Positions 32,917-45,170 of a DNA stretch of 64,000 nt are shown in pieces; positions within the stretch are counted from its first letter, which is position 1; every line of letters starts with the position of its first letter. The position numbers and the translations under genes were made by a program. The DNA lies in NCBI RefSeq assembly GCF_963169125.1, contig NC_084795.1, forward strand, positions 139,489,701-139,553,700, in the 5' to 3' direction. The notes beneath the pieces were generated by a model that was not told the DNA's origin, did not search any database, and saw only the letters and a list, made by a program, of their open reading frames with translations. The stretch comes from Humulus lupulus. Lineage: Eukaryota; Streptophyta; Magnoliopsida; Rosales; Cannabaceae.

Positions 32917-34074
32917 CTAATAATTTGAGTTGGTCATTTTGAGCCGTCTGATTGGGGAATCTATCGGCGTGGGTGAGGATGGCGCCGATAGGGATGACGA
33001 CAACGGTGATCTTGACGGCGAGGGTGATGACGGAGATGATAAAGATGATGGTGATGATGAAAGTGACGGTGGTGATGAAGAGAGATCAAACGACTCTCGT
33101 AGCTTTCTCTTGTTAATTCCACTCTCTTCGGATTCTATTTTCACCTCTTTCGTCATATAATCTCTGATCCTCTTTACATCTGCTAGTTTCACCGGTTTTA
33201 CTATGAAATCCTCTGCTCCTTCCTCCAAACACCTAATAATTAAAAAAAAAAAAAGAATCAGTCTAATACAATCTTTTTAATTAATTATATAGATGAACTT
33301 GTTGAAATTTAATTTTAAAGAAAATAGTAGGAAAAAAAAAAGATAAGTAAAGTACCTGTCTATGCGAGTCAAAACGTTCTCAGAAGACATAATCACCACC
33401 GGTATTTGCTTGAAAGTAGATGATTCCTGTATCAACATAAAAAATAAAAAAAATAAAAAATTATTTATGTTTAAAGAAAAAAGTTTTAAGAATCTTTCTG
33501 AATACAGAACGGATTACAGGGTGAGAATTCTGACCTTTATTTTCTTGAGAAGTTCATATCCAGTCATTCCAGGCATACAATAATCTGTGATGATCAGATC
33601 CACCTTCAAACCCTAAGAATCACATACAGTTTCAAAATCAGTACATTGCGAAACCAAAAAAAATAAAAAATCTGCTTAAATAAAAATCAGAGCAGAAATT
33701 CGTATCATAATTATATATGATTAAAAAAAACTCACATCGAATCCGACAGAAGAGGTCTTCTCCTCATCTAAACCAAGAAATTGCAGAGCTCTTCTTCCGC
33801 TATCAACAGCAGTAACTGCAGATTCATGAACCAGAATTCAAAATCCCGTAATAATTTTGTTTCTAGTGGAAATTCTGTCTTTTCTAAGACGGAAATACAA
33901 ACCTTTACAGGAAGTAATTTTGAGTAACCGCTCAATGACTTTCCGATCAACTAAGCTGTCATCGACGGCTAAAACATGAACCTCTTCAGAATCCATAATA
34001 GGCGAAAACTCAAAGGCAGTGTCAACCTTCTCTGACCTTCTGAATCGCCGAGAAACAGTGCCGTTTCTAGCCAT
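32917..34074 (-). CDS. Type-A cytokinin response regulator (ARR3/ARR4-like), 5 exons
   Basis: Exons: 34074-33903, 33815-33736, 33612-33535, 33426-33356, 33232-32917. All four introns have GT...AG ends, and the lengths (172+80+78+71+316) give 717 nt, 238 codons plus stop. The receiver domain spans about residues 32-155: acidic pair D38-D39 ([10 protein letters not shown]), phosphoacceptor D94 ([12 protein letters not shown]) and K146 ([13 protein letters not shown]). A Ser/Pro-rich tail (about 178-225) replaces any DNA-binding GARP domain, which makes it type A. Type-A regulators accept phosphate from histidine phosphotransfer proteins and dampen cytokinin signalling, mainly in nucleus and cytoplasm. 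The N-terminus ([10 protein letters not shown]) and length resemble ARR3/ARR4. The five-exon layout is usual for the family. The start was chosen as the first in-frame ATG. Confidence 0.95.
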
Positions 34075-34210
34075 ATTAGCCAAGTTCAAGCCTAAAAGAA
34101 AATCCTTCCAACTTTGATTCTCCTTGAAGAAGAGGCAAACAAAGGAGTATATGGAAAGAGAGGGAGAGAGGTTCCTTCTTCTTCAGCTTCTTTATTCTGA
34201 GACCAAATTG

Positions 34211-34218
34211 TTTTTATA
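34211..34218 (-). promoter_or_regulatory. Probable TATA box of the response regulator gene
   Basis: The minus strand reads TATAAAAA, 137 bp upstream of the ATG. This would give a 5' UTR of roughly 100 bp containing pyrimidine/purine repeats (gagagggagagagg region, 34150-34170). Confidence 0.6.
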
Positions 34219-34776
34219 CGCTGTAATAATGTATTGAGTGAGTCTATCTGTCTTTCTCTCTCACTTAATACGTGTCTCTATCGCAAATCAAATCTTTCTC
34301 TCTCTAAGAAATCTCAAATCTGCTTTATTTTAATTCTAAGCCATAACGCTGAGATTCTGAAATCCACTTTGGTGCGATCTTCCAAATAAAAAAGACAACG
34401 ATATCTCGCGTTCTTTTGTCCCCAAGAATCCAAAGAATCGCGAGTGATTCCTTCCTTTTTAACACTTTATTTTACACGGTATTTTGGTCAATCTCGGGTT
34501 TTGTGCACACTAGCAAAGTGAAAATCTGGTAAAAGTAGTTGACGCCAAGTCAATGGACCACCTCCGCCGGCAAATTTACCTGAAAAGCTGTCAGTAAACT
34601 GACACGTGTCCCTGAACCGCTGCATGTAAAAAAGAGGCTCTCAAAGTTTACCGTCTTTAGCCGGTGACCTGTTACAGGCATTGACCGGTAACTTACAGAC
34701 TCGGTTAGTCTCTTCCAAGTGAATTCCCTTCTCTTCTCATCAAAACAAAACTAATGTCAATATTTTCACAAGCTAA
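34219..34776 (-). promoter_or_regulatory. Upstream region of the response regulator gene
   Basis: No gene. On the minus strand there are several AGATT/GATT cores between 34270 and 34450 (for example CAGATTTGAGATTTC and AAGATTTGATTTGCG). These match the short core bound by type-B response regulators, which induce type-A genes in cytokinin response. Such short cores also occur by chance, so this is suggestive only. Confidence 0.4.
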
Positions 34777-35524
34777 GGGTCTGATTAGTTCGTGATTAGA
34801 AAATTATATTTTTGAAAAGTGAGATTCTAAAATGAAAATCTGAATTTAGTGACTAAAATCATGTTTCTGAAAATATGATTGGTTGAATGTCAGTAAACTG
34901 TTTTTGAGTTTAAAAAAAATGAATCTGTGATTGGTATTAAATTTGAAAATATAACATAAACTGAATATGTGATTGGAACAGCTGAATTTAAATATTATTT
35001 TAATTTTATATATTTTATATACATAAGTTGTATAATATTAAATTTTGATTTATCAATAGCTTTAATTAAGTAAAATTTAATTATATTAATAAACTAAAAT
35101 TTAATAATAATTATTGATTAAATTTATAACAATATTGCATTGTCATCTATAAAAATACCAGCACAATTTATTTTTAAATTGTGCATAAATGTCATAAAAT
35201 GTTCCATAAACACCTTATTACTAGTGGAAACATACTCAAGTCATAAAAATTAGCAAAAAAAGAAAATAAATACAAACAATGATACAAAGAATAGGAGTAG
35301 AGAGAACAAACAAATCCTGATTTTGATTTTAAGTTTTTGGAGAAAAAATCACAAAACAGAGAAAACGCAAAATTGTTGTTTTCTAAATTACAACACAAAA
35401 TTAGAATTTTGATTAGGATATAGTTTTCAAAAACAATCTACCAATCAAATATTTTGGTAGGTCCCACAAATTTTAAGTTTTCAAAATCATAAAATCATTT
35501 CCAAATCCCCAACCAATCACACCC
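34777..35524. mobile_element. Tourist-like (PIF/Harbinger) MITE
   Basis: Ends gggtctgattagttcgtg and (reverse) gggtgtgattggttgggg form a terminal inverted repeat of about 25 bp with mismatches. The 3-bp flank taa occurs on both sides (34774-34776, 35525-35527), as expected for Harbinger/Tourist insertion. The 748-bp interior is AT-rich with no transposase. It lies 0.7 kb upstream of the response regulator start. Confidence 0.75.
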
Positions 35525-35527
35525 TAA

Positions 35528-37999
35528 GATTTCTGTTCCAAAATTCTGAATTCTGAATTTTGATTTTATTTTATTTATTTAACCAATTTAAGTTGCTTGA
35601 TTTCTTTCTCTTCACTCTTAGGCATTTGATCAGATTTCAAATCATATCAAAATCAATGCAAATCTGATTACTAACGAGGAATTTATTGATTTGGTATCTT
35701 TTATTTTATTTTTTTGTTTTCAAATAATGCTCGTATGGTATTTTATATTTTGAAAACATAGATATTTAATATTCTAATTGATAAAATTTTGTCATGACCA
35801 AATTGTCAACAGTTATATATAATTTGTAGCTCATATGATTGAGAGTAATTTGATTAAATTGGTAAAATTTTATTAACTAAATTTGAATTTATGGTACCAA
35901 ATATGTATAATTTTAAAATAAAAAGTACTAAATATATACAATTTTAAAATACAGGATACCAAATAAGTATTATTTATAAATATAAGTACCAAAATGATAC
36001 TTTGCAAAAACACATGTACCAAATAATTACACCCCTAATAACAATAACAACTATTCGATTAGGGAAAAAAATCCAAATTCTTCACAATATTGTTTATTCT
36101 TCGTTTTAAAAGACATGGGATGAGTATCTATTTCATTATTTTTATTTTATTTTCCATTTTTATATACAAAAGAATAGGTCTTCAATATTCATATCCCAGT
36201 CATGCGAGTCATGCCCTTCTCATCTTACACGTGCCACCTCGAATTCATTTTTTATTTTATTTTAGATAATTAGAAGAATGTTAAAGTATTTTTAATTAAT
36301 TGTAACCTAGAAGAATGATAATTAAGTCTTCAGTATTAAAATTTGATATATATATATATAACTAAAAACAAAGATAATTTAGAATAGAGATTAAAATTAG
36401 TAAAATGTTTATTTCTTTTATATATATATATCAAACTAAAGCCTTGTGACAGGTCAATTTTGTATAGTGAAAGGCAAGAATATGAAACATCCAAAGCTAA
36501 AAAGTGACAGGAGTGGGTTGATAATTCAAAGGTATGGGAAGCAAACCTCGTGGGCTATGGACCATGTTATGTTAATTGTTATACAACAAACCAAAAGGAA
36601 AAATAATTTTTGGGCACAAGAATCCAAAGCGACAAGAGAGAGAATTGAGGAGATTTGGGAGTCCCAAAGAAATCTGGTGGTGGGACCCAAAATTACCCTT
36701 TTTTGTGCTTGGACTTTTGTTACCCTAATCCCTCAAATTCTTTTTTTTTTCTTTGGCGAAGAGTGCTACAGATCATAAGAAGTGGCTAGTTCGCAATCCC
36801 TGCTTCCCTCATCTCCTGCTCTACCCGGATTTTGGATTTACCCGTATGGTAAATCCCACAATGTTACTGATTTTCCTTGTGTACAGTTTTTAGGAAATTG
36901 TTCTTCAGTGAACCCCATCATATTCAAACACAAATCTACGTATGGGACCAACACTACGCCATAAACAGTGACTTGTTCCCTCCCTTACATTACATTTCTG
37001 CTCTTCTTCTTGTGTGTGTTCTTAAATCATATTACATACTCAACATATTTCACAATTTCACAAAAATGGGATGGTTTAAATATATTAAAGAAAAAAAAAA
37101 CCAAATAGGGTTTTAGATTATTTAGTTTTCCAACGGGGCTAGCTAATCAGGCCCCATTACCAAAATAAATGAGGCAGCCAGACCATACCACTTGTGAATT
37201 ACAAGGCATTTAGGGACAAAATTCTAATGATTTGAAAAGGCTTATACTATCATGTTTATATACGCGAAAATTACTATATTGGGCACTCAATTTCAGTTAA
37301 TTATCAAGTTTAACTTTGAGTTTGTGAAATAAAAAAAATTAAAAACAATTTTATGTTATTTTGTCAAAAATGACACCTTCATTTGTTTTTAGTGAAGTTT
37401 TTCTTTTGTTTTAAAATATACAAATATATTATCACTTAAAATTCATTAAAAAAAATTAGTTTTTAGATTTTATTAATTGGTTTTATTGATATTTTACATT
37501 TTAATGCATAAAAAAATGTCAAATATAATTTTTATTTGTTATAATTTTAGATTTTTTATGCATTATCAATCAATTTTAGAAATTATATTTACATATTAAA
37601 ATATTAGCGCATTTTTGGTGAGAACATTTTCAAAGTATTTTTAAAAATACCAATTATTGAGAATTCATTCCCCTTCAAAAAAAAAAAAGTATTAGTTTTA
37701 AACTTAGTAGGGTTTAAACCAAGGGGCCAAAATGTTAATATTTTTATATATTATATATAAAAAAAAGTGTATATTTAACGAATTTTTTTGGTTTTAAAGG
37801 TTTTTTATTTCGTTAACTTGAATGGAATATTAAAAATTTTAACGGAATATACCTTTAAAACAAATTAAAAATATGATAGAATATATATTTTAATAATTAT
37901 ATTAATATAAATTTAAATATTATAATAATATTTAATCCAAGACCAAATATTTAATAATTATATTAAAATAAATTCAAATGTTATTAAAAATATTATTAT
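35528..37999. other. AT-rich intergenic DNA, no supported gene
   Basis: Long AT-rich stretch with poly-A/T runs and words typical of degraded repeats. A 110-codon open stretch (36446-36778) and its neighbours show no domain. At 36480-36960 base composition is more balanced, but I find no splice-supported coding sequence there. Confidence 0.5.
36342..36436. repeat. Short (TA)n-ended inverted repeat
   Basis: tttgatatatatatatata at the left and tatatatatatatcaaa at the right enclose about 60 bp. It is either a tiny inverted-repeat element or two TA microsatellites sharing flanks. Confidence 0.4.
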
Positions 38000-38601
38000 T
38001 GTTATCCATATTTTCCACCTTGGACACGTGAGATGGTCAAACGAGTTTCATGGGCTCTCGGGAGAGGCCTGGGCCCAACCAGGGCCCAGCGAACAATGAG
38101 CAACCAAACCCTATCGGTCCAGACCATGCCGAGCCCAATAATTAGCGAGTAGCATGAGCATAGTAAGGGGGCCGGAAATGGGATGTAGGCCTGAACTACC
38201 TTCCCAGGTGCACCCAATCTCTATCCTCTGGGATTCATATTATGGTGGTGGATGGTCAATTTCAGGAAGCAGATCCTATCGAGTAGGATCCATATGAAGT
38301 CTTCGGGTCCATCCCCAATGTTTTAATTCACCATCAGGATGTCCTTTGATCTATCATCGCTAGTTGATATCCTCCCTGGTAAATGAACCCGTATCTTGGT
38401 AAATGAACCCGGACATCAGTAAACGATTCCGGACCATATGTCCGGATAAAGACAAGCTCAGTCCTTCCTACAACTGATGTGTCCCTGAGAAATCCGGCAG
38501 TTGGTCTCCCTAAGTAACATGCAGAATGGGGTACGCACGGAACGTACAATGTTCCTACGAAATCGTACTGCCACTACTCTAACAGAACCTGTCCCCAAGA
38601 T

Positions 38602-41600
38602 TGTAATGCCCCAAAATCCCTAATGAGGTTTAATGGTCGGATTAGTAGGTGAGGAGGGCCATAATTGATTTATTATGTCATTAAATGATTATATGCATGA
38701 TTATGTGAATTATATTATTATATGATGATAAATGCATGCATGTAGGTCCACTTTTCATTTTAAGGGTATTTTGGTAATTTGGCCTGTTGAGGGCATATTT
38801 GTATATTTTCATGCATGTTGGTGATTATGGATGAGGCCACATTATAATTTGGATTTTTTTGAGCTATTCGGCATGAGACGATCTTTGAATGCAAGTTAGC
38901 GGTTTAGTCATAACGGGGTTAATTTAGGGGCTCGGGGTGAGTCTCGGGTAATTTGATGATTACTACATTACCCAGAATTAAAGGGTAATGGGATATAATT
39001 TATTAGCATTTGAGAATATTGGGAATAACGGGAATTAGAGGACGTTAATTATGATTAACGAGATAGACAGGAAATGACGATTTTGCCCTTGCTAGCCTTG
39101 AAAGGATTTTACTTAACCTAGGGGCATTTTGGTCATTTAACCAAGGGTTATATTCAACTAGAAAGTTGTTGAAAGCTTAAGCAAAACAGAGCATTCTTCC
39201 TTCTTCTCCTGATCATTTTTTCCTTCTCTTTTCTCTTTGAATTTTGAAGCTCCAATTGAGGATTCAAGCTAGGGAATCAAGCCTTGAGGGTCTAGAATTG
39301 TGTTTTACCATTGAAGAGGGTTTAATCTTGAGCTTGAGGTAAGAATTCAACCATGGAAACTCTGGTTTTTACTCTTTTTTTCATTGATATTCAGTTGGGA
39401 TTTTTGGATTGGATAGTTAAGAATTTATTGAAGTTTTTGGCAAAGTTTGATTGGGTTTTGATGCCTAGGACTTGTAGAATGGGTTTTTGGGTTCACTTGT
39501 GAGTTTGGTTGAGGTTTGGAATCAATTCTTGAAGTTTGGAAATTGGAGAAGTCGAAGGGGGAAAAACCAGGGCAGAATCACCCTGGTTCTAGCGCTACAG
39601 CGCCCAAGGATGGGCACTACAACGCTGTCCAGGGCATGTCAGCCCTGCTTGTAGCGCTATGGCGCCAGAGGGGCAGCGCTACCATATTTTTCCAGGGTAC
39701 TATTTTGGGTAATTTTGAGGGTTTTTGGCTCGGGGTTTCAATTCCTAAGGCTCAGGATTGAATCTACTAACCGTTTTAGTACGATTCGGGGTCCCGGGAG
39801 TGAGGTTTAGATCATGAACCTTTTATTATTAATTTCATTGATGGAGTTCCATATTTGGTTATGACTAGGTGACCGCTAAAGGATCAAATGATCGATCGTT
39901 CTCAAGGGTCATTTTTAACTTGTTTCACACTCGAACTAGAGGTAAGAAAACTACACCCAGTATGTGACATGCATGGTTATTAATGAGGCATGTTGAGTGC
40001 TCTAAATGTGGACATTGATTGCATATTAAATGCTTAGCAATCTTTCTTACTTGTGAGTGGCACTGACTTATTAGTCAGAAACGTCAATGGTGTCAGTATT
40101 GATTATGAAGCGGTGACTTATTAGTCAAGTTCGGCAGTTGTACTGAGCATTGGTCGTATGGTATTGGCTTATGAGTCAAGAACGATATTACTGTGTTTAA
40201 TGCAAGCCGAAAAGATTAGATCTAATCGACATAAGCATTATCGTCATAAGCATGAAATGCTTGACCGGCCTTAAGTTCGATGAAAACAAAAGCGCTTGTC
40301 TAGTCTAAAGGCTAGTTACTTAGAGTCGTGGAATTAAAGGGTAATGGGATATGATTTATTAGCATTTGAGAATATTGGGAATAACGGGAATTAGAGGACG
40401 TTAATTATGATTAACGAGATAGACGGGAAATGATGATTTTGCCCTTGCTAGCCTTGAAAGGATTTTACTTAACCTAGGGGCGTTTTAGTCATTTGACCAA
40501 GGGTTATATTCAACAAGAAAGTTGTTGAAAGCTTAAGAAAAACAAAGCATTCTTCCTTCTTCTCCTGATCATCTTTTCCTTCTCTTTTCTCTTTGAATTT
40601 TGAAGCTCCAATTGAGGATTCAAGCTAAGGAATCAAGCCTTGAGGGTCTAGGATTGTGTTCTACCATTGAAGAGGGTTTAATCTTGAGCTTGAGGTAAGA
40701 ATTCAACCATGGAAACTCTGGTTTTTACTCTGTTTTTCATTGATTTTCAGTTGGGATTTTTGGATTGGATAGTTGAGAATTCATTGAAGTTTTTGGCAAA
40801 GTTTGATTGGGTTTTGATACCTAGGACTTGTAGAATGGGTTTTTTGGTTCATTTATGAGTTTGGTTGAGGTTTGGAATCAGTTCTTGAAGTTTGGAAAGT
40901 GGAGAAGTCGAAGGGGGGAAAAACCAGGGCTGAACCACCCTGTATCTAGCGCTACAACACCCAAGGATGGGCACTACAACGCTGTCCAGGGCATGTCAGC
41001 CTTGCTTGTAGCGCTATGGCGCCAGGGGGGCAGCACTACCATATTTTTCCAGGGTACTATTTTGGGTAATTTTGAGGGTTTTTGGCTCGGGGTTTCAATT
41101 CCTAGGGCTCGAGATTGAATCTACTAATCGTTTTAGTACAATTCGGGGTCCCAGGAGTGCAGTTTAGATCAAGAACCTTTTATTATTGATTTCATTGATG
41201 GAGTTCCATATTTGGTTATGACTAGGTGACCGCTAAGGGATCAAAGGATCGATCGTTCTCAAGGGTCATTTTTAACTTGTTTAACGCTCGAACCAGAGGT
41301 AAGAAAGCTGCACCCAGTATGTGACATGCATGGTTATTGATGAGGTATGTTGAGTGCTCTAAATGTGGACATTAATTGCATATTAAATGCTTAGAAATCT
41401 TGCTTACTTGTGAGTGGCACTGACTCATTAGTCAGAAACGATAATGGTGTATGTATTGATTGTGAAGTTGTGACTTATTAGTCAAGTTCGGCAGTAGTAC
41501 TGAGCACTGGTCGTATGGTATTCGCTTATGAGTCAAGAATGGTATTAGTGTGTTTAACGCAAGCCAAAAAGATTATATCTAATCAACATAAGCATTATTG

Positions 41601-42434
41601 TCATAAGCATGAAATGCTTGACCGACCTTAAGTTCGATGAAAATGAAAGCGCTTGTCTAGTCTAAACGCTAGTTACTAAGAGTCGGGGCGAGAAGGCCTA
41701 GGCAACTGCATCGTCACATGGCTAAGGGTGCGGAGCCCAAGTTCGTGACTCACTCATTAGTCACTTATCTAATTCAAGTTCGTGACTTACTCATCAGTCA
41801 CTTATCTAGTTTAAGTTCGTGATTTGCTCATCAATCACTTATCTAATTAGGGCTACACGCTCCAACATGATTATTAGAATCTCAATACCATCTGATTAGG
41901 GCTACACGCCCCATCATGATTATTAGAATCTTGATATTATTTGATTAGGGCTACAAGCCCAGTACGATTATCATAATCATCTTTTAATATTGTATACATG
42001 CAGTAATGAGTTTTCTTGCTGTGCATTGACTCACGGATGCTATGTGGTGCAGGTAAAGGGAAAGAAAAGCTCACTCGGCCTTGAGTGGAGAGCTTAAGTG
42101 GCGATGTTTACGTATGCGGCCGCTTGACCACCACGGCCAAGATGTTTCTCAGGGGAACTAGGGGTTAACCCTATTTTTGCTGCTTAGGTCGGCGGGTTGT
42201 AATTTTTACACTGTAATGACCATTTTGGATTGTAAATAACTTATAAATATTTTTTATGGGCCCATGTATAGTTTTATGTTTTAAATGAAATATATCATTT
42301 CCTTTTGATCGAGATTTTTCACCTTAGCCTATTAATAACACTTAGATGCACGTTTATAACCTAATGACTCAATTAGCGAGTTAAGAACGGTTTAAAGTTC
42401 ACAGTAACGGTCTTGGAGTAACCAGGGCGTTACA
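38602..42434 (+). mobile_element. Solo LTR (TGTAACG family) with internal duplication
   Basis: It runs from tgtaatgccccaaaatccc to agggcgttaca, with flanks aagat (38597-38601) and aggat (42435-42439), a one-mismatch duplication. At 3833 bp it is 1356 bp longer than its relatives; the excess equals one tandem duplication (38975-40330 and 40331-41686). Subtracting it gives 2477 bp, the normal size. It carries two copies of the agcgctacagcgcc module. Confidence 0.85.
38975..41686 (+). repeat. 1356-bp tandem duplication within the LTR
   Basis: Both copies start gaattaaagggtaatggg (38975 and 40331) and end after ctagttact.agagtcg. They contain the same promoter-proximal text (gatcattttttccttctc / gatcatcttttccttctc) and the agcgctac module. 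Copies differ at a few percent of bases, so the duplication is not recent. ORFs at 39516 and 40855 are matching chance frames. Confidence 0.9.
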
Positions 42435-42887
42435 AGGATCCCCCTGGCAGCCCACACAGATCAGTCCGTGCCAACATACGTAGGGCAGGTGTAAGGCTCT
42501 ACTACACTTAAGCCGGCCCAATGGGCCTAGATTAACAACTTGCAATCATGTTATATTCTTGTATTATAGCTCTGTTAGAGAGCATTTGTCATTATATCCT
42601 CATAGGTTCAGGATTAGTCCAGCCGAAGTCACATGACTGCCTATAAATAAGGTAATTCGTGCACTCTAACGGGGATCCCGATTTTCTCTTGTAAGCAAAA
42701 ACACTGCTGAACTTACAGAAAACCTCCATTGTTAAACTCTCTAAAACTCAATACTAGTGACTCGTGGAATAAGGCTCATTAACGCCCCAACCACGTAAAA
42801 ACTGTGATCTTGTTCGTTTCTTTGCCTTTCTTTCTAGCTCTTATTTCTCAATATATTTATAGTATTCGAAAAACTTGGCAAACATTT

Positions 42888-42906
42888 TGGTGCTTTCATT
42901 GAGAGC
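42888..42906 (+). other. Primer-binding site of the Tat element
   Basis: tggtgctttcattgagagc lies three bases after the LTR end. The word is common after 5' LTRs of Tat-type plant elements. Confidence 0.7.
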
Positions 42907-42942
42907 TGAAGAAATCTTGAACCGATACTTGTCATCTACAAA

Positions 42943-44528
42943 GATGGTGAACACCAGACATACCATGTTTGATCCCACTCAAGAGCAACGACAACAAGAC
43001 AATGGAGAACCATTGCAGAATTAGCAAATTCCTCAAAACCAACTAGAGGACGTGCCTTATCACGGGCCCCTGCCTGATGACTCCCAAAACTTCAGAGAAG
43101 GGGGTGAATATGATGAATACTATTACGAGGAAGACGGAGAGAGGTATGAAGACCTTGAGACTGAGAATCTCGTCGATCTCGACGAGAATGATGTGGAACC
43201 TGAACAGGAGGACCTAGAAGTGGTCCGTTTGAGACAGCAGGTCCTCAACCAAGAAGCAAGGATGGCGAAACAACAAGAGACTACCTGCCAGATGCAAGAG
43301 TCTCTCCTGACTCTTCAAGCTTTTATTGCTGCTCAGGGATCTACAGTCAATCCCTCAGCTGTTCCTCCCCCAGAACTCAGCAGCATGTCCCACCTACAGG
43401 AACTGGCACACTCAACAACGCGACAACCCCTACTCCCCCTCCGGGATGATCACCTCATCCCGGAGCCGGTCCTTTGAACCCTGCTCAAGAAAAAGGGAAA
43501 GCTAAAGCAGTCGATCCCATTGAAAAAGAAAACCCCCAAAGAAGACTCTTCCCGCTCCAAAAACTAGGGTGGACCCAGGGTATTTCCCTAGGAAAGAACG
43601 GGTGAATCTTATCCCAGGACGGAATCACCCGAACAATCCGCAGGGGAAAAGCCTGTAAGGTAATAAGCTCTGGAATGTTCCGAGACAGGACGACCAGGGA
43701 AGATGTTTTTATTCTAGCGCTTCCGTGAACAAGGATCACGGAGGGCATAAACGCGGAGATGAGCCAAAAGTTGTTAGTTCGAGAGACGACACATCTCGTG
43801 TCGATTTGCTAGACAACCTCAATGCTTGAAAGGAGCATGCCCGGAAAGAAAAGATTCACCCTCGAGGAGGTAGCTTGAAGAATAACCTCAACAACAGGAG
43901 GAACGAAAGAGTTCCCCTTGATGATGGAATGACCAGAAAGTTCATGGAGCAGCTGGCCGATCTCAAAAAGGTCACGAACCTCTTGGTCCGGAAACAAGAA
44001 GGCAAAGGTTTCGATTCTGAAGATGAAGAAAAGGAACCATGTACAAAACACATCCTGGACGTCGTGTTACTAAAGGGGTTAAAGATGCCATTTATACCCG
44101 CATACATCAGAAACACTGACCCTAGATACCATCTATCTCACTACAATCGCCTGATGACTGTAGCCCATGTCTGCGACAACGAAAAATGCCTGTGTTTTTT
44201 TATCACCTTGGTCGGACCCGCTGAAGAGTGGTGGAAACGGCTCAAGACAGGATCAATCCAAACATGGTCCGGATTGCAGTCAACTTTCGGTAAGCAATTT
44301 GTAGTCGCTTAGAAAATGGACATGGAGGTCAATGCGCTCACCAACATTAAGTAACATCCCCCCTTAGGGCTTACATCCAACGCTTCACGGAAGAAGATTC
44401 AAAATCTAAGGTTGATGATGGAGAGTGCCTAGTAGCCCTCCAGTCCGGAATCAGAGCTGGATCCCCTCTCTGGGATGACATGCAATGTAGCAAGGCGGCC
44501 ACCCTTGAAGAGTTTATAAGAAGGGTAT
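42943..44528 (+). pseudogene. Degenerate gag of the Tat element, truncated
   Basis: It starts MVNTRHTMFDPTQEQRQQD (42943), with a stop after about 26 codons. An acidic, Tyr/Glu-rich segment and a coiled-coil-like segment (43052-43477) follow, then frameshifts. The Retrotrans_gag core is at 43875-44312 (PAEEWWKRLKTGSIQTWSGL) and continues past a TAG at 44310 as AYIQRFTEED...LEEFIRR. It breaks at 44528, where a minus-strand LTR starts, exactly where related gag proteins would continue. No pol remains in the window. Confidence 0.8.
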
Positions 44529-45170
44529 TGTTGACCTGTGAAATTGGCCAATGATTGTATGTACAGTATATGACACCTTTTGAACGAAATAAATGACAGA
44601 GTACGATTATCTTAAATAAACACACATGTATTTTATAGTGGTTTAGCCCTGTTCAGATGAATAGTAATAACCTAATCCACTTAGCATTTAATATTGAGTC
44701 ACTCGACAATTACAAGTAAAAACTGGTGAGTTCACTCGTCAGTAAGATTTTTCTCCCAAAATTCTAGAGAAAGAGATCAGATCCCGAAAAGAGAGTCCGA
44801 AAAAAAAGTCCCTTTAAATGAAGCCCTGGGTCCTTTATTTATAGTACCCAGGGGCTGTTACATGACCAGTCATACTGGGATCGTGGTTTGGCACATGATT
44901 ATCAGGTAGTGGAGATACATGTCCACCTCTGCATGATCATGAGATTGTGGGTCTTCTCATTATTTCTTTAGATTGTAGTAGACAATGCACGATTGAAACT
45001 TCTGGGAAAATGTTAAGTCTTTGTTGGTATGTGAGACTTAGGTGCTAGGCCCGATGACCCGAGCTTGGGTGCTAGACCTGTGATCTTCTAGGTGCTAGGC
45101 CTGTTGATCTCAGTTTGAATAAGAGTGAGTATTTCTCAGTGAAGTGTACTTGGGGGTTTGAGCCGACCAC
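44529..45170 (-). mobile_element. Minus-strand Tat LTR, cut by the copia element
   Basis: Its minus-strand 3' end (AGGTCAACA) abuts the gag break. TATA box on the minus strand is at about 44831-44841 (ctataaataaagg). It is homologous in opposite orientation to 15900-16414 and at its end to 16415-16500. The remaining LTR should lie beyond the copia element, outside the window. Confidence 0.65.

Larger units (their letters stand above)
38000..42884 (+). mobile_element. 5' LTR of a Tat-type Ty3 element, split by a solo LTR
   Basis: The LTR begins tgttatccatattttcc and aligns with 19771 onward (ttggacacgtg). It is interrupted by the solo LTR 38602-42434 and continues to ggcaaaca (42884), just before a primer-binding site. 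TATA box ctataaataagg (about 42650-42661). Without the insertion it is about 1050 bp. A gag gene follows, so this is a 5' LTR; its partner is not seen in the window. Confidence 0.7.

Noticed and set aside
32930..33160. Asp/Gly-rich ORF on the plus strand
   Set aside because: It is the complement of the Ser/Pro-rich tail exon of the response regulator, whose splicing and frame are consistent on the minus strand.
36342..36436. Possible origin or MAR at TA repeats
   Set aside because: Simple TA microsatellites are common and no further support is visible.
36446..37116. Three consecutive ORFs (110, 60, 79 codons)
   Set aside because: No recognisable motifs and no consistent splicing; balanced composition alone is not enough to call a gene.
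39516..41118. Two similar 81- and 87-codon ORFs
   Set aside because: They are the same LTR segment in the two copies of the tandem duplication, with no domain and LTR context.
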